A DNA stretch of 64,000 nt from Actinotignum schaalii_C (GCF_034119425.1 NZ_JAWUEL010000006.1:30085-94084); one strand, 5' to 3'. Positions 16,633 to 26,594 are shown, counted from the first letter of the stretch. Notes: a model not told the origin generated them from the sequence alone. A program made the numbers and translations.

Positions 16633-17733
16633 ATGAGTGTCGAGGAATCCCTCGAACGGTCCACGTCCGCCGCGTCCCTGGCGCATGCGCAGCGCCTGAG
16701 TGAGAAAATCAAGGAGAAGATCTCTACTTCTCCGGAGGAATTCCGGGTTCTCACCGGGGATCGTCCCACCGGGAATCTCCACCTGGGGCACTATTTCGGT
16801 TCGCTGCGCAACCGGGTGGAATTACAGCGTAAGGGTGTGGAAACCTGGCTTGTGATCGCCGATTTTCAGGTCATTACAGATCGCGATGGTACCGGCCCTA
16901 TCCGGGAGCGGGTGCGTTCCCTGGCCACTGATTACCTCGCGGTGGGTATCGACCCGGATGCCGCGGTTATTTTCCCGCATTCAGCTATTCCCGGCCTCAA
17001 CGAACTCATGCTCCCCTTCCTGTCTTTGGTGACCGACGCCGAACTGCGTCGCAATCCCACCGTCAAGGCGGAACACGAGGCAACCGGCGGGCGGCCCCTG
17101 TCCGGGCTACTGCTCACCTACCCGGTGCACCAGGCCGCGGATATTCTTTTCTGCAAAGCCAATCTGGTACCGGTGGGTAAGGATCAGCTCCCCCACCTCG
17201 AACAGGCCCGCGTGATCGCTGATCGTTTTGAGGCTCGCTACGGCCGCCCGGCCGGGCGTGAAACCCCGGTGTTCCCGCGCCCGCAAGCCCTGCTTTCCGA
17301 AGGCACCTCTATTTTGGGGCTGGATGGCGCCAAGATGAGCAAATCGCGCGGTAACACCATCGAAATCGGTATGAGCGCGGATGAAACCGCCAAGCGCATC
17401 AAAAAAGCGGTCACGGATTCGGATCGGCATATTACCTACGATCCGGAAAACCGCCCCGAAGTGGCGAATCTGCTGCTGCTGGCTTCGCTGGCGCAGGGGC
17501 GGCCCGCCGCAGAGATCGCGGATGAAATTGGCGACGGCGGGGCCGGAACTCTGAAGAAGATCGTCACCGAATCAATTAATGAGATGTTTGCCCCTATCCG
17601 GGCTAAGCGCGCCGAGCTCGTCAAGGATCCCGGCTACGTAGATGGGATTGTGCGCCGGGGCATTGACATCGCCAATGAGCGCGCCAATAAGACGCTCGCG
17701 GAGGTGCGTGAGGCACTCCAGATGGTGTATTAG
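16633..17733 (+). CDS. trpS: Tryptophanyl-tRNA synthetase
   Basis: A 366-residue class I aminoacyl-tRNA synthetase charging tRNA-Trp. The HIGH-type motif is GNLHLGHYFG (H50, H53) and the KMSKS loop is KMSKS at 234-238 (GLDGAKMSKSRGN). TGDRPTGNLH and IPGLNELMLPFLSLVTDAEL are characteristic TrpRS segments. The first ~38 residues are a charged helical extension (EKIKEKISTSPEEF). GAAGGAGCAAG precedes the ATG. Its placement between glgX and glgE looks incidental; nothing suggests a special role in glucan metabolism. Confidence 0.96.
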   Translation: MSVEESLERSTSAASLAHAQRLSEKIKEKISTSPEEFRVLTGDRPTGNLHLGHYFGSLRNRVELQRKGVETWLVIADFQVITDRDGTGPIRERVRSLATDYLAVGIDPDAAVIFPHSAIPGLNELMLPFLSLVTDAELRRNPTVKAEHEATGGRPLSGLLLTYPVHQAADILFCKANLVPVGKDQLPHLEQARVIADRFEARYGRPAGRETPVFPRPQALLSEGTSILGLDGAKMSKSRGNTIEIGMSADETAKRIKKAVTDSDRHITYDPENRPEVANLLLLASLAQGRPAAEIADEIGDGGAGTLKKIVTESINEMFAPIRAKRAELVKDPGYVDGIVRRGIDIANERANKTLAEVREALQMVY

Positions 17734-18084
17734 CCGCGCGGCGGGCGCGGTTCCGGTGTTGCCACTTCATAAAGGGCGCGGGAGGCCGGGTACTTTTTCC
17801 GAGATGTACTTCGCATGTACAACAAGTGCAGTACAGCTTGGAAAACACATAGTCCCTCCCGTGCGCCGTGCCTAGACTCGTATATACGACGACGCAGCCA
17901 GCCTGCCACGCGTCCACCCCCGCGGGCCGGTGTGCCAGAAGCCCGGAAACCTAATAGGATTGGGCTTGTGAGCATCCTTACACAGACGCATCATCGGCTC
18001 GCGCGCCGCCGCTTGAGCCGTGGGATCGCTGCCGTTTGCGCGCACGCCCGCCATATGTCGCCCGAGGATACGAGGAGATAAGCC
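17734..18084. other. trpS-glgE intergenic region
   Basis: 351 bp holding palindromic element copy 2 (17790-17856), one CGACGACGC nonamer (17887-17895), a candidate -10 TAGGAT near 17955 and the strong GAGGAG ribosome site of glgE. No gene is supported. Confidence 0.6.
17790..17856 (-). repeat. Dispersed palindromic element, copy 2
   Basis: Inverted relative to copies 1 and 3: TTTTTCCGAGATGTACTTCG on the left, the core GTACAACA, then GTACAGCTTGGAAAACACA on the right. It lies directly after trpS and before glgE, the only copy between tandem rather than convergent genes. Confidence 0.85.
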
Positions 18085-20517
18085 ATGTCCATTGAACCGA
18101 CGACGCCCGCGAAGAATTCGGCCCCCACGCCCGAAAAGAAGCTGGCAGCCACGCCCGCAACTACGCCCGCGGCCGCGAAGCCAGCCGCCACGAAGAAACC
18201 GGCAGGCACAAAGGCAGCAGCGTCGAAGAAACCTGCGACCACCCGGCGCTCGACGAAGAGCAGCAGCACCGCGAAAACCACCGGCGCGTCAAAGGGCACC
18301 ACAACGGCAAAAGCCCCCGCCCAGGCCAGCACCGCGAAATCCACGCGAAGCACCAGCACGGCTAAAACGGCTAAAACCACAAAAACCGCGGCGAAACCTG
18401 CGGAAGCCACCGCGAAAGTCGCCACCTCCCCCACCACCCACGGCCGCCCGAACCCGGAAGGCTACCCGCCGGCGTTCCCGCAGGCTCCCATGGCCCCCGC
18501 CCCCGCTCCACGCGCCAATATCGCCCGCATCCCGATTATGGATGTAACCCCGTGCGTGCAAAACGGCTCGTTGGCAGCTAAGGGAACCGTCAACGAAGCT
18601 TTCCCCGTGCAGGCCACCGTATGGCGTGAAGGGCACGATCTTTTCGGCTGCGAAGCCGTCCTTGTTGATCCGCAAGGTCGCGAAGTTCAGAGCGCTCCCA
18701 TGGTCTTGGTACGCCCGGGCCTGGGGCGTTACGAAGGCTGGCTCACCCCCACCGCGCCTGGCGATTGGGCTTTCTTCGTGCGTTCGTGGTCGGATCCCTT
18801 GGCCACCTGGCGTCATACCGCCGAAACGAAACTCCCGGTCGGCCAGGATATTGACCTGGTGTTCCTCGAAGCCGAGCAGCTACTCAAGAGGGTGGCGAAG
18901 TTGCTGCCGCGCGGCTCACAAGACCGGCCGGCGATTAATGATGCTATCGACGTCGTTCGAAAAAAGTCCATCCCGGCTTCGGTACGTTTCGCGGCCGTAA
19001 CCTCCAGCGTCGTCGAAGATATTATCCACCGCTATCCGGTGCGTGATTTCGTGAGTGAATCGGCGCGCTTCCCCCTCGCCGTGGACCGCGAACTGGCCCT
19101 GCACGGCGCGTGGTACGAAATGTTCCCGCGCTCGGTAGGAGCGTGGCGCGACGACGAAGGCACCTGGCATTCCGGGACCCTGCGCACCGCAGCCGAAGAT
19201 CTGCCGCGCATCGCCTCCATGGGCTTTGACGTGGTGTACCTGACTCCGATTAGCCCGATTGGCCTGACCGATCGTAAGGGGAAGAATAATTCGCTGATCG
19301 CCCAGCCCGGTGAACCCGGCTCCCCCTACGCTATCGGCAGTGAGGCGGGCGGGCATGACGCCATCCACCCGGATCTGGGCACTTTCGAGGATTTCGATGC
19401 TTTTGTGGCCGCCGCCCGGGATCTGGGCATGGAAGTTGCCCTCGATATTGCGCTGCAATGCTCCCCGGATCACCCGTGGCTACACGAACATCCCGAGTGG
19501 TTCTTGCATCGCCCGGACGGTACCATCGCTTTCGCGGAAAATCCCCCGAAGAAGTACCAGGATATTTACCCGCTCAATTTTGATGATGATCCGGAAGGCA
19601 TCTACCAGGCGGTCAAGGGCGTGCTGGAAACGTGGGTTTCGCACGGGGTTACGCTGTTCCGGGTGGATAATCCGCACACCAAGCCGGTGAGTTTCTGGCA
19701 GCGGCTCCTGGCCGAATTCCGCCAGACTCACCCGGAGGTTATTTTCCTGGCCGAGGCTTTCACCGCCCCGCCGATGATGCGGGGCCTGGGCGCGGTAGGC
19801 TTCCACCAGTCCTACTGCTACTTCGCGTGGCGTAATGAAAAGAAGGAAATCGAGGACTACCTGTGGGAGGTGGGCCGGGAATCGGATGCGATGTTGCGTC
19901 CCACTTTCTGGCCGACGACGCACGATATCCTCACCCCCTACCTGCAGCATTCCGGCCCGAACGGGTGGAAAATCCGCGCGATTTTGGCGGCAACGGGCTC
20001 GCCCACATACGGGATTTACTCCGGGTATGAATTCGTGGAATCGGAGCCGCGCGGCAGCTTTGAAGAAATGAATAATAACGAGAAGTACGAATACCGCCCG
20101 CGGGATTACAGCCGCGACCCCTACGGTATCCAAGGGCTTCTCACCCGTCTCAATGAGATCCGCAAGGAGCACGTGGCCTTCCAGCGCCTGCGCGGGATCA
20201 CCATTAATCCCACGTCGAACCCGAATATTTTGTGCTTCACGAAGGTGGCGCGCCCGGAGGAAACTCCTTCGGGAACCGCGGACCGGGTGATTGTGGTGCT
20301 CAATCTCGACCCGCACACCACCCAGGAAGCGGAGATCTCTCTGGATATGTCCGCTTTCGGTACCTTCGATGCTAGCGGCCTACCGCGGGGCGACGCGCCC
20401 GAGCATATTGAGGTGGTGGATGAGCTGGGCGGCGGGCACTTCCAGTGGAATAACCGGCCCTTCGTACGCCTCAATCCCTTCACTACCCCGGCGCATATCC
20501 TCTCGGTAAAGGCCTGA
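18085..20517 (+). CDS. glgE: GlgE, maltose-1-phosphate maltosyltransferase
   Basis: An 810-residue GH13_3 enzyme that transfers maltosyl units from alpha-maltose-1-phosphate to the non-reducing ends of alpha-1,4-glucan. Landmarks: an immunoglobulin-like N-domain (~150-260), WYEMFPRS at ~349, LTPISPIGLTDRKGKNN, nucleophile D528 in LFRVDNPHTKP, acid/base E557 in FLAEAF and D614 in TTHDIL. It carries a ~130-residue N-terminal extension of Lys, Ala, Thr, Ser and Pro repeats resembling histone H1 tails; many homologues lack it. GAGGAG precedes the ATG at 18085. It heads the glgE-treS-mak operon (4-bp gap to treS) and probably works with GlgB to build branched glucan. Confidence 0.96.
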   Translation: MSIEPTTPAKNSAPTPEKKLAATPATTPAAAKPAATKKPAGTKAAASKKPATTRRSTKSSSTAKTTGASKGTTTAKAPAQASTAKSTRSTSTAKTAKTTKTAAKPAEATAKVATSPTTHGRPNPEGYPPAFPQAPMAPAPAPRANIARIPIMDVTPCVQNGSLAAKGTVNEAFPVQATVWREGHDLFGCEAVLVDPQGREVQSAPMVLVRPGLGRYEGWLTPTAPGDWAFFVRSWSDPLATWRHTAETKLPVGQDIDLVFLEAEQLLKRVAKLLPRGSQDRPAINDAIDVVRKKSIPASVRFAAVTSSVVEDIIHRYPVRDFVSESARFPLAVDRELALHGAWYEMFPRSVGAWRDDEGTWHSGTLRTAAEDLPRIASMGFDVVYLTPISPIGLTDRKGKNNSLIAQPGEPGSPYAIGSEAGGHDAIHPDLGTFEDFDAFVAAARDLGMEVALDIALQCSPDHPWLHEHPEWFLHRPDGTIAFAENPPKKYQDIYPLNFDDDPEGIYQAVKGVLETWVSHGVTLFRVDNPHTKPVSFWQRLLAEFRQTHPEVIFLAEAFTAPPMMRGLGAVGFHQSYCYFAWRNEKKEIEDYLWEVGRESDAMLRPTFWPTTHDILTPYLQHSGPNGWKIRAILAATGSPTYGIYSGYEFVESEPRGSFEEMNNNEKYEYRPRDYSRDPYGIQGLLTRLNEIRKEHVAFQRLRGITINPTSNPNILCFTKVARPEETPSGTADRVIVVLNLDPHTTQEAEISLDMSAFGTFDASGLPRGDAPEHIEVVDELGGGHFQWNNRPFVRLNPFTTPAHILSVKA

Positions 20518-20521
20518 TTGC

Positions 20522-22429
20522 ATGTCCCTTCCTTCCCTCAATGCGGCCACGTCCGGGCCTCGCGTCGCCCAGTCCGAATACCGCGGGCTCAGCGATGATC
20601 CGGAGTGGTACCGCCACGCGGTGTTTTACGAGGTTCTGCTCAAGGCTTTTGGGGATACCGATGCTGATGGCGTCGGTGATATTCGCGGCCTTATCGCGCA
20701 CCTCGATTACATCCAGTGGCTGGGGATCGACTGTATCTGGATCCCGCCGTTCTACCCCTCCCCGGGGCGGGACGGCGGGTACGATGTTGCCGATTACACC
20801 GCCGTGGATCCCCGCTACGGCACGATGGATGATTTTCGGGAGCTTATCGATCAGGCCCACCGGCGCGGCATCCGCGTGATTATCGATATTGTTATCAACC
20901 ACACCTCCGCGGATCACCCGTGGTTCCAATCCTCCCGCGCGAATCCGGAAGGGCCCTACGGGGATTTCTACGTGTGGTCAGATACCGATAAAAAATATGA
21001 GGATGCCCGAATTATTTTTGTGGACACCGAGGTATCGAATTGGACTTTCGACCCGGTGCGCAAACAGTATTTCTGGCATCGTTTCTTCTCCCACCAGCCG
21101 GATTTGAATTTCGATAATCCCAAGGTGCACGAGGCGGTCCTCAACGTTTTCCGTTTCTGGTGCGAACTGGGGGTAGACGGGCTGCGCTTGGACGCTATCC
21201 CCTACCTCTATGAGCGGGAAGGTACGAATTGCGAAAACCTTCCGGAAACGCACGCGTTTATCGCGAAGGTGCGCCGGGTCCTCGACGAGGAATTTCCCGG
21301 CACGCTGTTGCTGGCGGAAGCTAATCAGTGGCCGGAAGACGTCGTCGAATATTTCGGGACGGAAGAAGCGCCCGAGTGCCACATGTGCTTCCACTTCCCC
21401 GTGATGCCGCGTATCTATTACGCCTTGCGCGACCAGCGTGCCACCGCGATCCGGGAGATTCTGGAGCGCACGCCCGCGATTCCGGCCGGGGCCCAGTGGG
21501 GTACTTTCTTGCGTAATCACGATGAACTCACCCTGGAAATGGTGAGCACGGAGGAACGTGCCCTCATGTACGGCTGGTATGCCGATGATCCGCGCATGCG
21601 AGCCAACGTGGGGATCCGCCGCCGCCTCGCCCCACTGCTGGGGAATTCCCGGGCGGAAATTGAGCTGGCGCACGCACTGCTACTTTCCCTGCCCGGCTCG
21701 CCCTACCTCTACTACGGGGACGAAATCGGGATGGGCGACAATATCTGGTTGCCTGATCGTGACGGCGTGCGCACCCCCATGCAGTGGAGTCCGGATCGCA
21801 ACGCCGGTTTTTCCACCGCGGATCCGGGTCAGCTCTACCTGCCGGCTATTACTTCGCTGTCCTATAACTACCAGGCGGTCAACGTGGAATCGCAGCTGGC
21901 ACAGCCGGCTTCGCTGCTCCACTGGGTTCACGGGATTCTAGAGGTGCGGCGCGGGCACCCGGCCATGGGCTCGGGTGATTTTGTGCTGCGTGAAGCGAAT
22001 AATGACGCGATCCTCGCTTTCACCCGTTCCTGCCCGGAGGAGACCATCCTCTGCATCATGAACCTGGCCAATACCCCGCGTGCCGGGCGCATTGAGCTGC
22101 CTGATTACGCCGGCTGGTTGGCCACGGATGTATTTGGCGGGGCCGGTTTCCCGGAGGTTCGCGCCGATGGTAGCTACGACGTAACGCTGGGCAGCCGTGA
22201 TTTCTTCTGGCTCAAACTGGATGCACCCGGACAGGCGCAGCCCGGCCCGGTAGAGGGCGCACGAGCGGAAGAAAGCGGAGAGCAGGTGGACTTCGCGGCG
22301 CTATCCCGCCCGGCGCAGGTGGATGCGGCGCTGCCGGCTCCTGCGGGAGCGGCACCTGCGGGAGTGGCACCTGCGGAAACGCCCGCCACTGCGGACAGCG
22401 CAGCGCGTGACGAAGGGAGCGTAGCGTGA
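20522..22429 (+). CDS. treS: TreS, trehalose synthase (maltose alpha-D-glucosyltransferase)
   Basis: A 635-residue GH13_16 enzyme interconverting trehalose and maltose. Motifs: WYRHAVFYEVLLKAFGD near the N-terminus, DIVINHTSADHPWF, nucleophile D224 in GLRLDAIPYL, acid/base E266 in LLLAEANQWPE and D334 in RNHDELTL; NIWLPDRDGVRTPMQW is typical of TreS. After the C-terminal beta domain, residues ~565-635 are an Ala/Pro/Glu-rich tail. In some actinobacteria TreS is fused to or complexed with maltokinase; here they are separate, with the treS TGA overlapping the mak GTG (GTGA). It starts 4 bp after glgE, so the three genes are almost certainly co-transcribed. Confidence 0.96.
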   Translation: MSLPSLNAATSGPRVAQSEYRGLSDDPEWYRHAVFYEVLLKAFGDTDADGVGDIRGLIAHLDYIQWLGIDCIWIPPFYPSPGRDGGYDVADYTAVDPRYGTMDDFRELIDQAHRRGIRVIIDIVINHTSADHPWFQSSRANPEGPYGDFYVWSDTDKKYEDARIIFVDTEVSNWTFDPVRKQYFWHRFFSHQPDLNFDNPKVHEAVLNVFRFWCELGVDGLRLDAIPYLYEREGTNCENLPETHAFIAKVRRVLDEEFPGTLLLAEANQWPEDVVEYFGTEEAPECHMCFHFPVMPRIYYALRDQRATAIREILERTPAIPAGAQWGTFLRNHDELTLEMVSTEERALMYGWYADDPRMRANVGIRRRLAPLLGNSRAEIELAHALLLSLPGSPYLYYGDEIGMGDNIWLPDRDGVRTPMQWSPDRNAGFSTADPGQLYLPAITSLSYNYQAVNVESQLAQPASLLHWVHGILEVRRGHPAMGSGDFVLREANNDAILAFTRSCPEETILCIMNLANTPRAGRIELPDYAGWLATDVFGGAGFPEVRADGSYDVTLGSRDFFWLKLDAPGQAQPGPVEGARAEESGEQVDFAALSRPAQVDAALPAPAGAAPAGVAPAETPATADSAARDEGSVA

Positions 22430-23880
22430 GCTGGGATATCGGTGAGCAGATGCCGGAACTTGAGTCGTGGATGCACGCCCGGCGCTGGTACCGGGGCAAA
22501 CCCCACCCGCTCTACCTGCGCGCCCGTGCCGACTTTGCGTGCGGAGCAGAGTCCTTCACCCTCACCTGGTGCATTATCGAAGCCGGGACCGTGCTTTATA
22601 ACGTCCCGCTGCTCCTTGCCCCCGATACCGTGGTGCCAGCCGCACCCTTCCCTAGCAAAACCGCCCTGGTTACCCGCGCCCGCGGCCACGTTATTTTCGA
22701 TGCGACGACGCATCCTGCCGGTCAGCATTTCCTCTTCGAGGCTGCCACGGGCCAGCCGGGCAGCAAACCTAGCATCAAGTCCCCGGCGGCCAGCAACGCG
22801 GGTAACCGGCCCGGCGCGAGCACCCTCCACCTGGTCACCCGTCCGGCCGGCTTCCCGGGCAGCTACCGCAGTGCCCGACCGCTGAGCGGCGAGCAATCCA
22901 ATAGCTCGATTATTTACCAGACCAGCACCGTGCCCCTCATTATCAAGCTGTTTCGGGTGCTGAGCCCGGGGGCGAACCCGGATGTGGAATTGCAGGCCGC
23001 GCTTTCGGATACCGGCACAGTCCCCGCGCAATGGGGTTCGGCAGCGCTCGTGGGTGGCCCGGCCGCAGCGGGCAGCGATGTGCTGGTGGCGCAGGAATTC
23101 CTCACCGGTGCCCACGACGCCTGGCGCGTGGTCACGAGTTCCTTCCCCGCCGCGGATTCGCCCGGCCCGGATACTTCGACTGCTGCCGCGGATATGCCCG
23201 CGCCGAATTGCCCGCCCGCCGCGCCGGATCAAGCCGCCGCGCTACTGGGCGATTTCGCTGAGCGTATCCGCGAGCTGGGAGCCCTGACCCGCGCGTTCCA
23301 CACCGCGCTCGCCACCCGACTCGGCACCATCGCGGCGACGCCGCAGCTGCGCGAAGCGCAGCTGGCCAGCTGGCAGTCCCGCGCCCGCGCCGCCCTGGCG
23401 GCAGTCCCGGAGCTGGAAAACCACAGCGCGCACATCACCGCAGTTTTCGCCGCTGCCGCAGCCACCCCCTGGCCGGCCCTCCAGCGCATTCACGGAGATT
23501 ATCACCTGGGGCAGGTCGTGGATGTCCCCGGGCGCGGCTGGGTGGCCCTCGATTTTGAAGGTGAGCCCCTGCGGCCACTCTCCGAGCGTGTCACCCCCGA
23601 CCTCGCCCTGCGCGATGTGGCCGGCATGCTGCGCTCCTTCGATTACGCCGGTGGCCAGGGCGAACGCGATGGACAGCCCGCTGCTCGCATGCGTGCCTGG
23701 ACCCGAGCCGCCGAAGGCGCATTCCTGGCCGGCTACGGCGACATTCCCTCCGAGCACCGGCCCCTGCTGCGAGCCCTCCTTCTCGACAAGGCACTTTACG
23801 AAGTTGTCTACGAGGTCAATCAGCGCCCGGACTGGATCGATCTGCCCCTGGGCGGAGTCCACCGCCTGCTCGAGAACTAG
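22426..23880 (+). CDS. mak: Maltokinase (Mak / Pep2)
   Basis: A 484-residue ATP-dependent maltose 1-kinase producing maltose-1-phosphate for GlgE. It begins with the family's N-cap (ARRWYRGK) and has an aminoglycoside-phosphotransferase-like kinase core: RIHGDYHLGQV with H356 and D358 as the catalytic loop, and ALDFEGEP with D376 as the metal-binding DFE motif. ESxxRDVAGMLRSFDY-type text (LALRDVAGMLRSFDYA) is typical. The middle (~115-130 and ~245-275) has Pro/Ala/Ser-rich linkers. The GTG start overlaps the treS stop by four bases, indicating translational coupling. It completes the trehalose to maltose to maltose-1-phosphate to glucan route. Confidence 0.93.
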   Translation: MSWDIGEQMPELESWMHARRWYRGKPHPLYLRARADFACGAESFTLTWCIIEAGTVLYNVPLLLAPDTVVPAAPFPSKTALVTRARGHVIFDATTHPAGQHFLFEAATGQPGSKPSIKSPAASNAGNRPGASTLHLVTRPAGFPGSYRSARPLSGEQSNSSIIYQTSTVPLIIKLFRVLSPGANPDVELQAALSDTGTVPAQWGSAALVGGPAAAGSDVLVAQEFLTGAHDAWRVVTSSFPAADSPGPDTSTAAADMPAPNCPPAAPDQAAALLGDFAERIRELGALTRAFHTALATRLGTIAATPQLREAQLASWQSRARAALAAVPELENHSAHITAVFAAAAATPWPALQRIHGDYHLGQVVDVPGRGWVALDFEGEPLRPLSERVTPDLALRDVAGMLRSFDYAGGQGERDGQPAARMRAWTRAAEGAFLAGYGDIPSEHRPLLRALLLDKALYEVVYEVNQRPDWIDLPLGGVHRLLEN

Positions 23881-23893
23881 CAGATCAGCAGGT

Positions 23894-23919
23894 CAGCCCG
23901 CCGCGGCCGCGGCGGGCTG
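23894..23919 (+). terminator. Perfect 26-bp palindrome after mak
   Basis: CAGCCCGCCGCGG (23894-23906) and its complement CCGCGGCGGGCTG (23907-23919) abut directly, 13 bp after the mak stop. It could form a very stable hairpin ending the glgE-treS-mak transcript. A CGACGACGC nonamer (complement strand) follows at 23922. Confidence 0.55.
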
Positions 23920-24168
23920 CGGCGTCGTCGCCCTTGACACGCCACCACCCGCGCCCGCAAGCTCCCCGCACCCGGCCCGCGCGCTGTCCACGGCAGGCGC
24001 CCGCGGCCCGAGATCGCGCATCTTTCAGGTATCCTGGGAGATGTAGATAGTCGCGCGGTACTTCCCGGAAATTCCGCGATACCGCTTGGCAGGACACAGC
24101 ACATCACCGGCGCGCGCGGGTGGTTTCCCGCTCTGACCGCCTACGCTCCATCGTGCAGAGAGGCACAC

Positions 24169-26505
24169 ATGTCTGATTACGTAGAAGTTGATGAAGGCAC
24201 GCTCGAGGCTGTTTCCAAGGGTTGGTACTACGCACCCCACGATGTCCTCGGGCCCCATTCCAACGGCAGCACCGTCACGATTCGCACCATTCGGCGGCTC
24301 GCTGATGCGGTATTTATTGAAACGCTGGACGGGCGGGTGCCGGCCGTGCACGAATACAACGGGATTTGGCGCGCGGTGCTCGATACCCCCAACGTGCCCG
24401 ACTACCGGGTGGTGGCCTCCTACGGGGGTGTGGAAAGCCGCGGGGATGACCCGTACCGTTTCCTGCCAACCCTGGGTGAAACCGATATTTACCTCATTTC
24501 GGAGGGGCGCCACGAAGAATTGTGGAACGCATTGGGCGCGCATGTGCGCCATTTCCCCTCGGTCCTCGGGGACGTGACGGGCGTGGCATTCTCGGTATGG
24601 GCTCCCAATGCGCTCGCCGTGCGGGTGGTCGGTGATTTCAACGGCTGGGATGGTTCCCTGCACGCGATGCGCTCCCTGGGCAGCTCAGGGCTGTGGGAAC
24701 TCTTCGTACCGGGCGCCGGCGCGGGGGCGCGCTACAAGTTTGAGATCCAGTACAAGGATCTGAGCTGGCACCAGAAGGCCGACCCCATGGCTCGCTACAG
24801 TGAAACCGCGCCGTCCACCGCCTCCATCGTCACCGAATCCACTTACGAATGGAACGACGACGCTTGGATGGCCCAGCGTACCGATCCGGCGTCCGGGCCG
24901 GTTTCCATTTACGAAGTCCACCTGGGTTCGTGGCGCAAGGGGCTTTCTTACCGGGAGCTCGCCGACCAGCTCATCGGGCACGTCAAGTACTGCGGCTTCA
25001 CCCACGTGGAATTCATGCCGGTCGCGGAGCATCCTTTCACGCCCTCGTGGGGCTACCAGGTGACCGGGTACTACGCCCCCACCTCCCGCTACGGTACCCC
25101 CGATGATCTGCGCTACCTCATTGACCGGCTGCATCAGGCCGGGATCGGGGTGATTACCGACTGGGTTCCCGCGCATTTCGCCACCGACGAGTGGGCGCTG
25201 GCCCGTTTCGACGGCCAGGCGCTTTACGAGGATCCGAATCCGCAGCGCGGCTCGCATCCGGATTGGGGCACCCTGGTCTTCGATTTCGGGCGCCGCGAAG
25301 TGCGGAACTTCCTGGTCGCCAATGCGCTGTACTGGCTGGAAGAATTCCATTTCGACGGCATCCGCGCGGACGCCGTGGCCTCCCTGCTCTACCTGGACTA
25401 CTCCCGGGAAGCCGGGCAATGGCAGCCCAATATTTACGGTGGCCGGGAAAACCTCGAGGCGATTTCCTTCCTTCAGGAAGTCACCGCCACCGCCTACCGG
25501 CGCAACCCCGGCGTCATGATGATCGCGGAAGAATCCACCTCCTGGCCGGGCGTCACGGCGATGACGGATAGCGGCGGGCTCGGCTTCGGCCTCAAGTGGA
25601 ATATGGGCTGGATGAATGACACCATCCGCTACTTCGAGGAAGAACCGGTCAATCGGCGCTGGCACCACGGGGAAATCACTTTCTCCATGGTCTACGCCTA
25701 TTCGGAGAACTACCTGCTACCCCTCAGCCACGACGAAGTGGTGCACGGCAAGGGCTCGCTCTACCAAAAGATGCCCGGGGACGACTGGCAAAAGCGCGCC
25801 GGCGTGCGCGAATTGCTCGCTTACCAGTGGGCGCATCCGGGTAAGCAGCTACTGTTCATGGGCCAGGAATTCGGGCAGATCCGCGAATGGAACGACGACG
25901 CATCTCTCGACTGGTGGCTAACCGACCAGCCCGAACACGATGGCATCTTGTCCCTTGTCAAAAGGCTCAACGAGATCTACGTGGATCACCCGGCCCTGTG
26001 GAGTGATGATTTCACCCCGCACGGATTCGAGTGGATTGACGGATCGGACGCTGATAATAACGTCATTACCTTCCTGCGGCGCTCCGCCGACGGTAAGGAC
26101 ATCATTGTGGTGGCCTGTAATTTCGCGGGTATCCCCCACCACGATTACCGCATCGGTTTGCCGGCTGGAGGCACCTGGAAGGAAGTCCTCAATACGGACG
26201 CGGTGGAATACGGCGGTTCCGGGGTGGGCAATCTCGGGGAGGTCCACGCGGAGGAGGTCGGCTGGAACGGCCGGCCCTATTCGGCACCCGTGCAGCTGCC
26301 GCCGCTCGGGGTGGTCTACCTGCACCACGCGCCGGAGGAAGAAGTTGCGGGTGTTGATACCGCCGGCGCGGACGCGGGCGCAGAACTCGCGGGTATTGGC
26401 GCGGGCGCAGATCGCGACCCAGCCGCCGCCGACCACACCGAAACCGAAACATCCGTGAATCGCGAGGCCGAAGCGGAGGAATCCGAGGCAGCCGCAGCCG
26501 CATAA
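24169..26505 (+). CDS. glgB: GlgB, 1,4-alpha-glucan branching enzyme
   Basis: A 778-residue GH13_9 branching enzyme that cuts alpha-1,4 chains and rejoins them as alpha-1,6 branches. Two N-terminal beta domains (HDVLGPHSNG near 25; CBM48-type FSVWAPNALAVRVVGDFNGWDG near 140) precede the barrel. The catalytic triad is D401 in GIRADAVAS, E454 in MIAEESTSWPG and D522 in PLSHDEVVHGKGSL. After the C-terminal beta domain, residues ~725-778 form an acidic Ala/Glu/Asp tail not needed for the fold. AGAGAGG precedes the ATG. A 288-bp gap separates it from mak, so it may have its own promoter. Convergent with malG. Confidence 0.96.
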   Translation: MSDYVEVDEGTLEAVSKGWYYAPHDVLGPHSNGSTVTIRTIRRLADAVFIETLDGRVPAVHEYNGIWRAVLDTPNVPDYRVVASYGGVESRGDDPYRFLPTLGETDIYLISEGRHEELWNALGAHVRHFPSVLGDVTGVAFSVWAPNALAVRVVGDFNGWDGSLHAMRSLGSSGLWELFVPGAGAGARYKFEIQYKDLSWHQKADPMARYSETAPSTASIVTESTYEWNDDAWMAQRTDPASGPVSIYEVHLGSWRKGLSYRELADQLIGHVKYCGFTHVEFMPVAEHPFTPSWGYQVTGYYAPTSRYGTPDDLRYLIDRLHQAGIGVITDWVPAHFATDEWALARFDGQALYEDPNPQRGSHPDWGTLVFDFGRREVRNFLVANALYWLEEFHFDGIRADAVASLLYLDYSREAGQWQPNIYGGRENLEAISFLQEVTATAYRRNPGVMMIAEESTSWPGVTAMTDSGGLGFGLKWNMGWMNDTIRYFEEEPVNRRWHHGEITFSMVYAYSENYLLPLSHDEVVHGKGSLYQKMPGDDWQKRAGVRELLAYQWAHPGKQLLFMGQEFGQIREWNDDASLDWWLTDQPEHDGILSLVKRLNEIYVDHPALWSDDFTPHGFEWIDGSDADNNVITFLRRSADGKDIIVVACNFAGIPHHDYRIGLPAGGTWKEVLNTDAVEYGGSGVGNLGEVHAEEVGWNGRPYSAPVQLPPLGVVYLHHAPEEEVAGVDTAGADAGAELAGIGAGADRDPAAADHTETETSVNREAEAEESEAAAAA

Positions 26506-26594
26506 AGCGATCGCCTTAGAGCAGCCGCCTCAGCGCGTGCCGCGTACTAGCTCTTTCGCGGCACCTCGCGGCGGCGCCTGGCAGCGGCGCAACA

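Noticed and set aside
18085..18480. Separate histone H1-like gene before glgE
   Set aside because: The basic tail is continuous and in frame with GlgE, with no stop or second ribosome site before the catalytic part.
20522..23880. TreS-Mak fusion protein
   Set aside because: The genes overlap by four bases in different frames with a clear TGA, so they are separate proteins.
24841..25901. CGACGACGC copies in glgB as purely a codon effect (Asn-Asp-Asp-Ala)
   Set aside because: Two copies do encode NDDA, but intergenic and antisense copies elsewhere cannot be explained that way, so the word is reported as a finding with this caveat.
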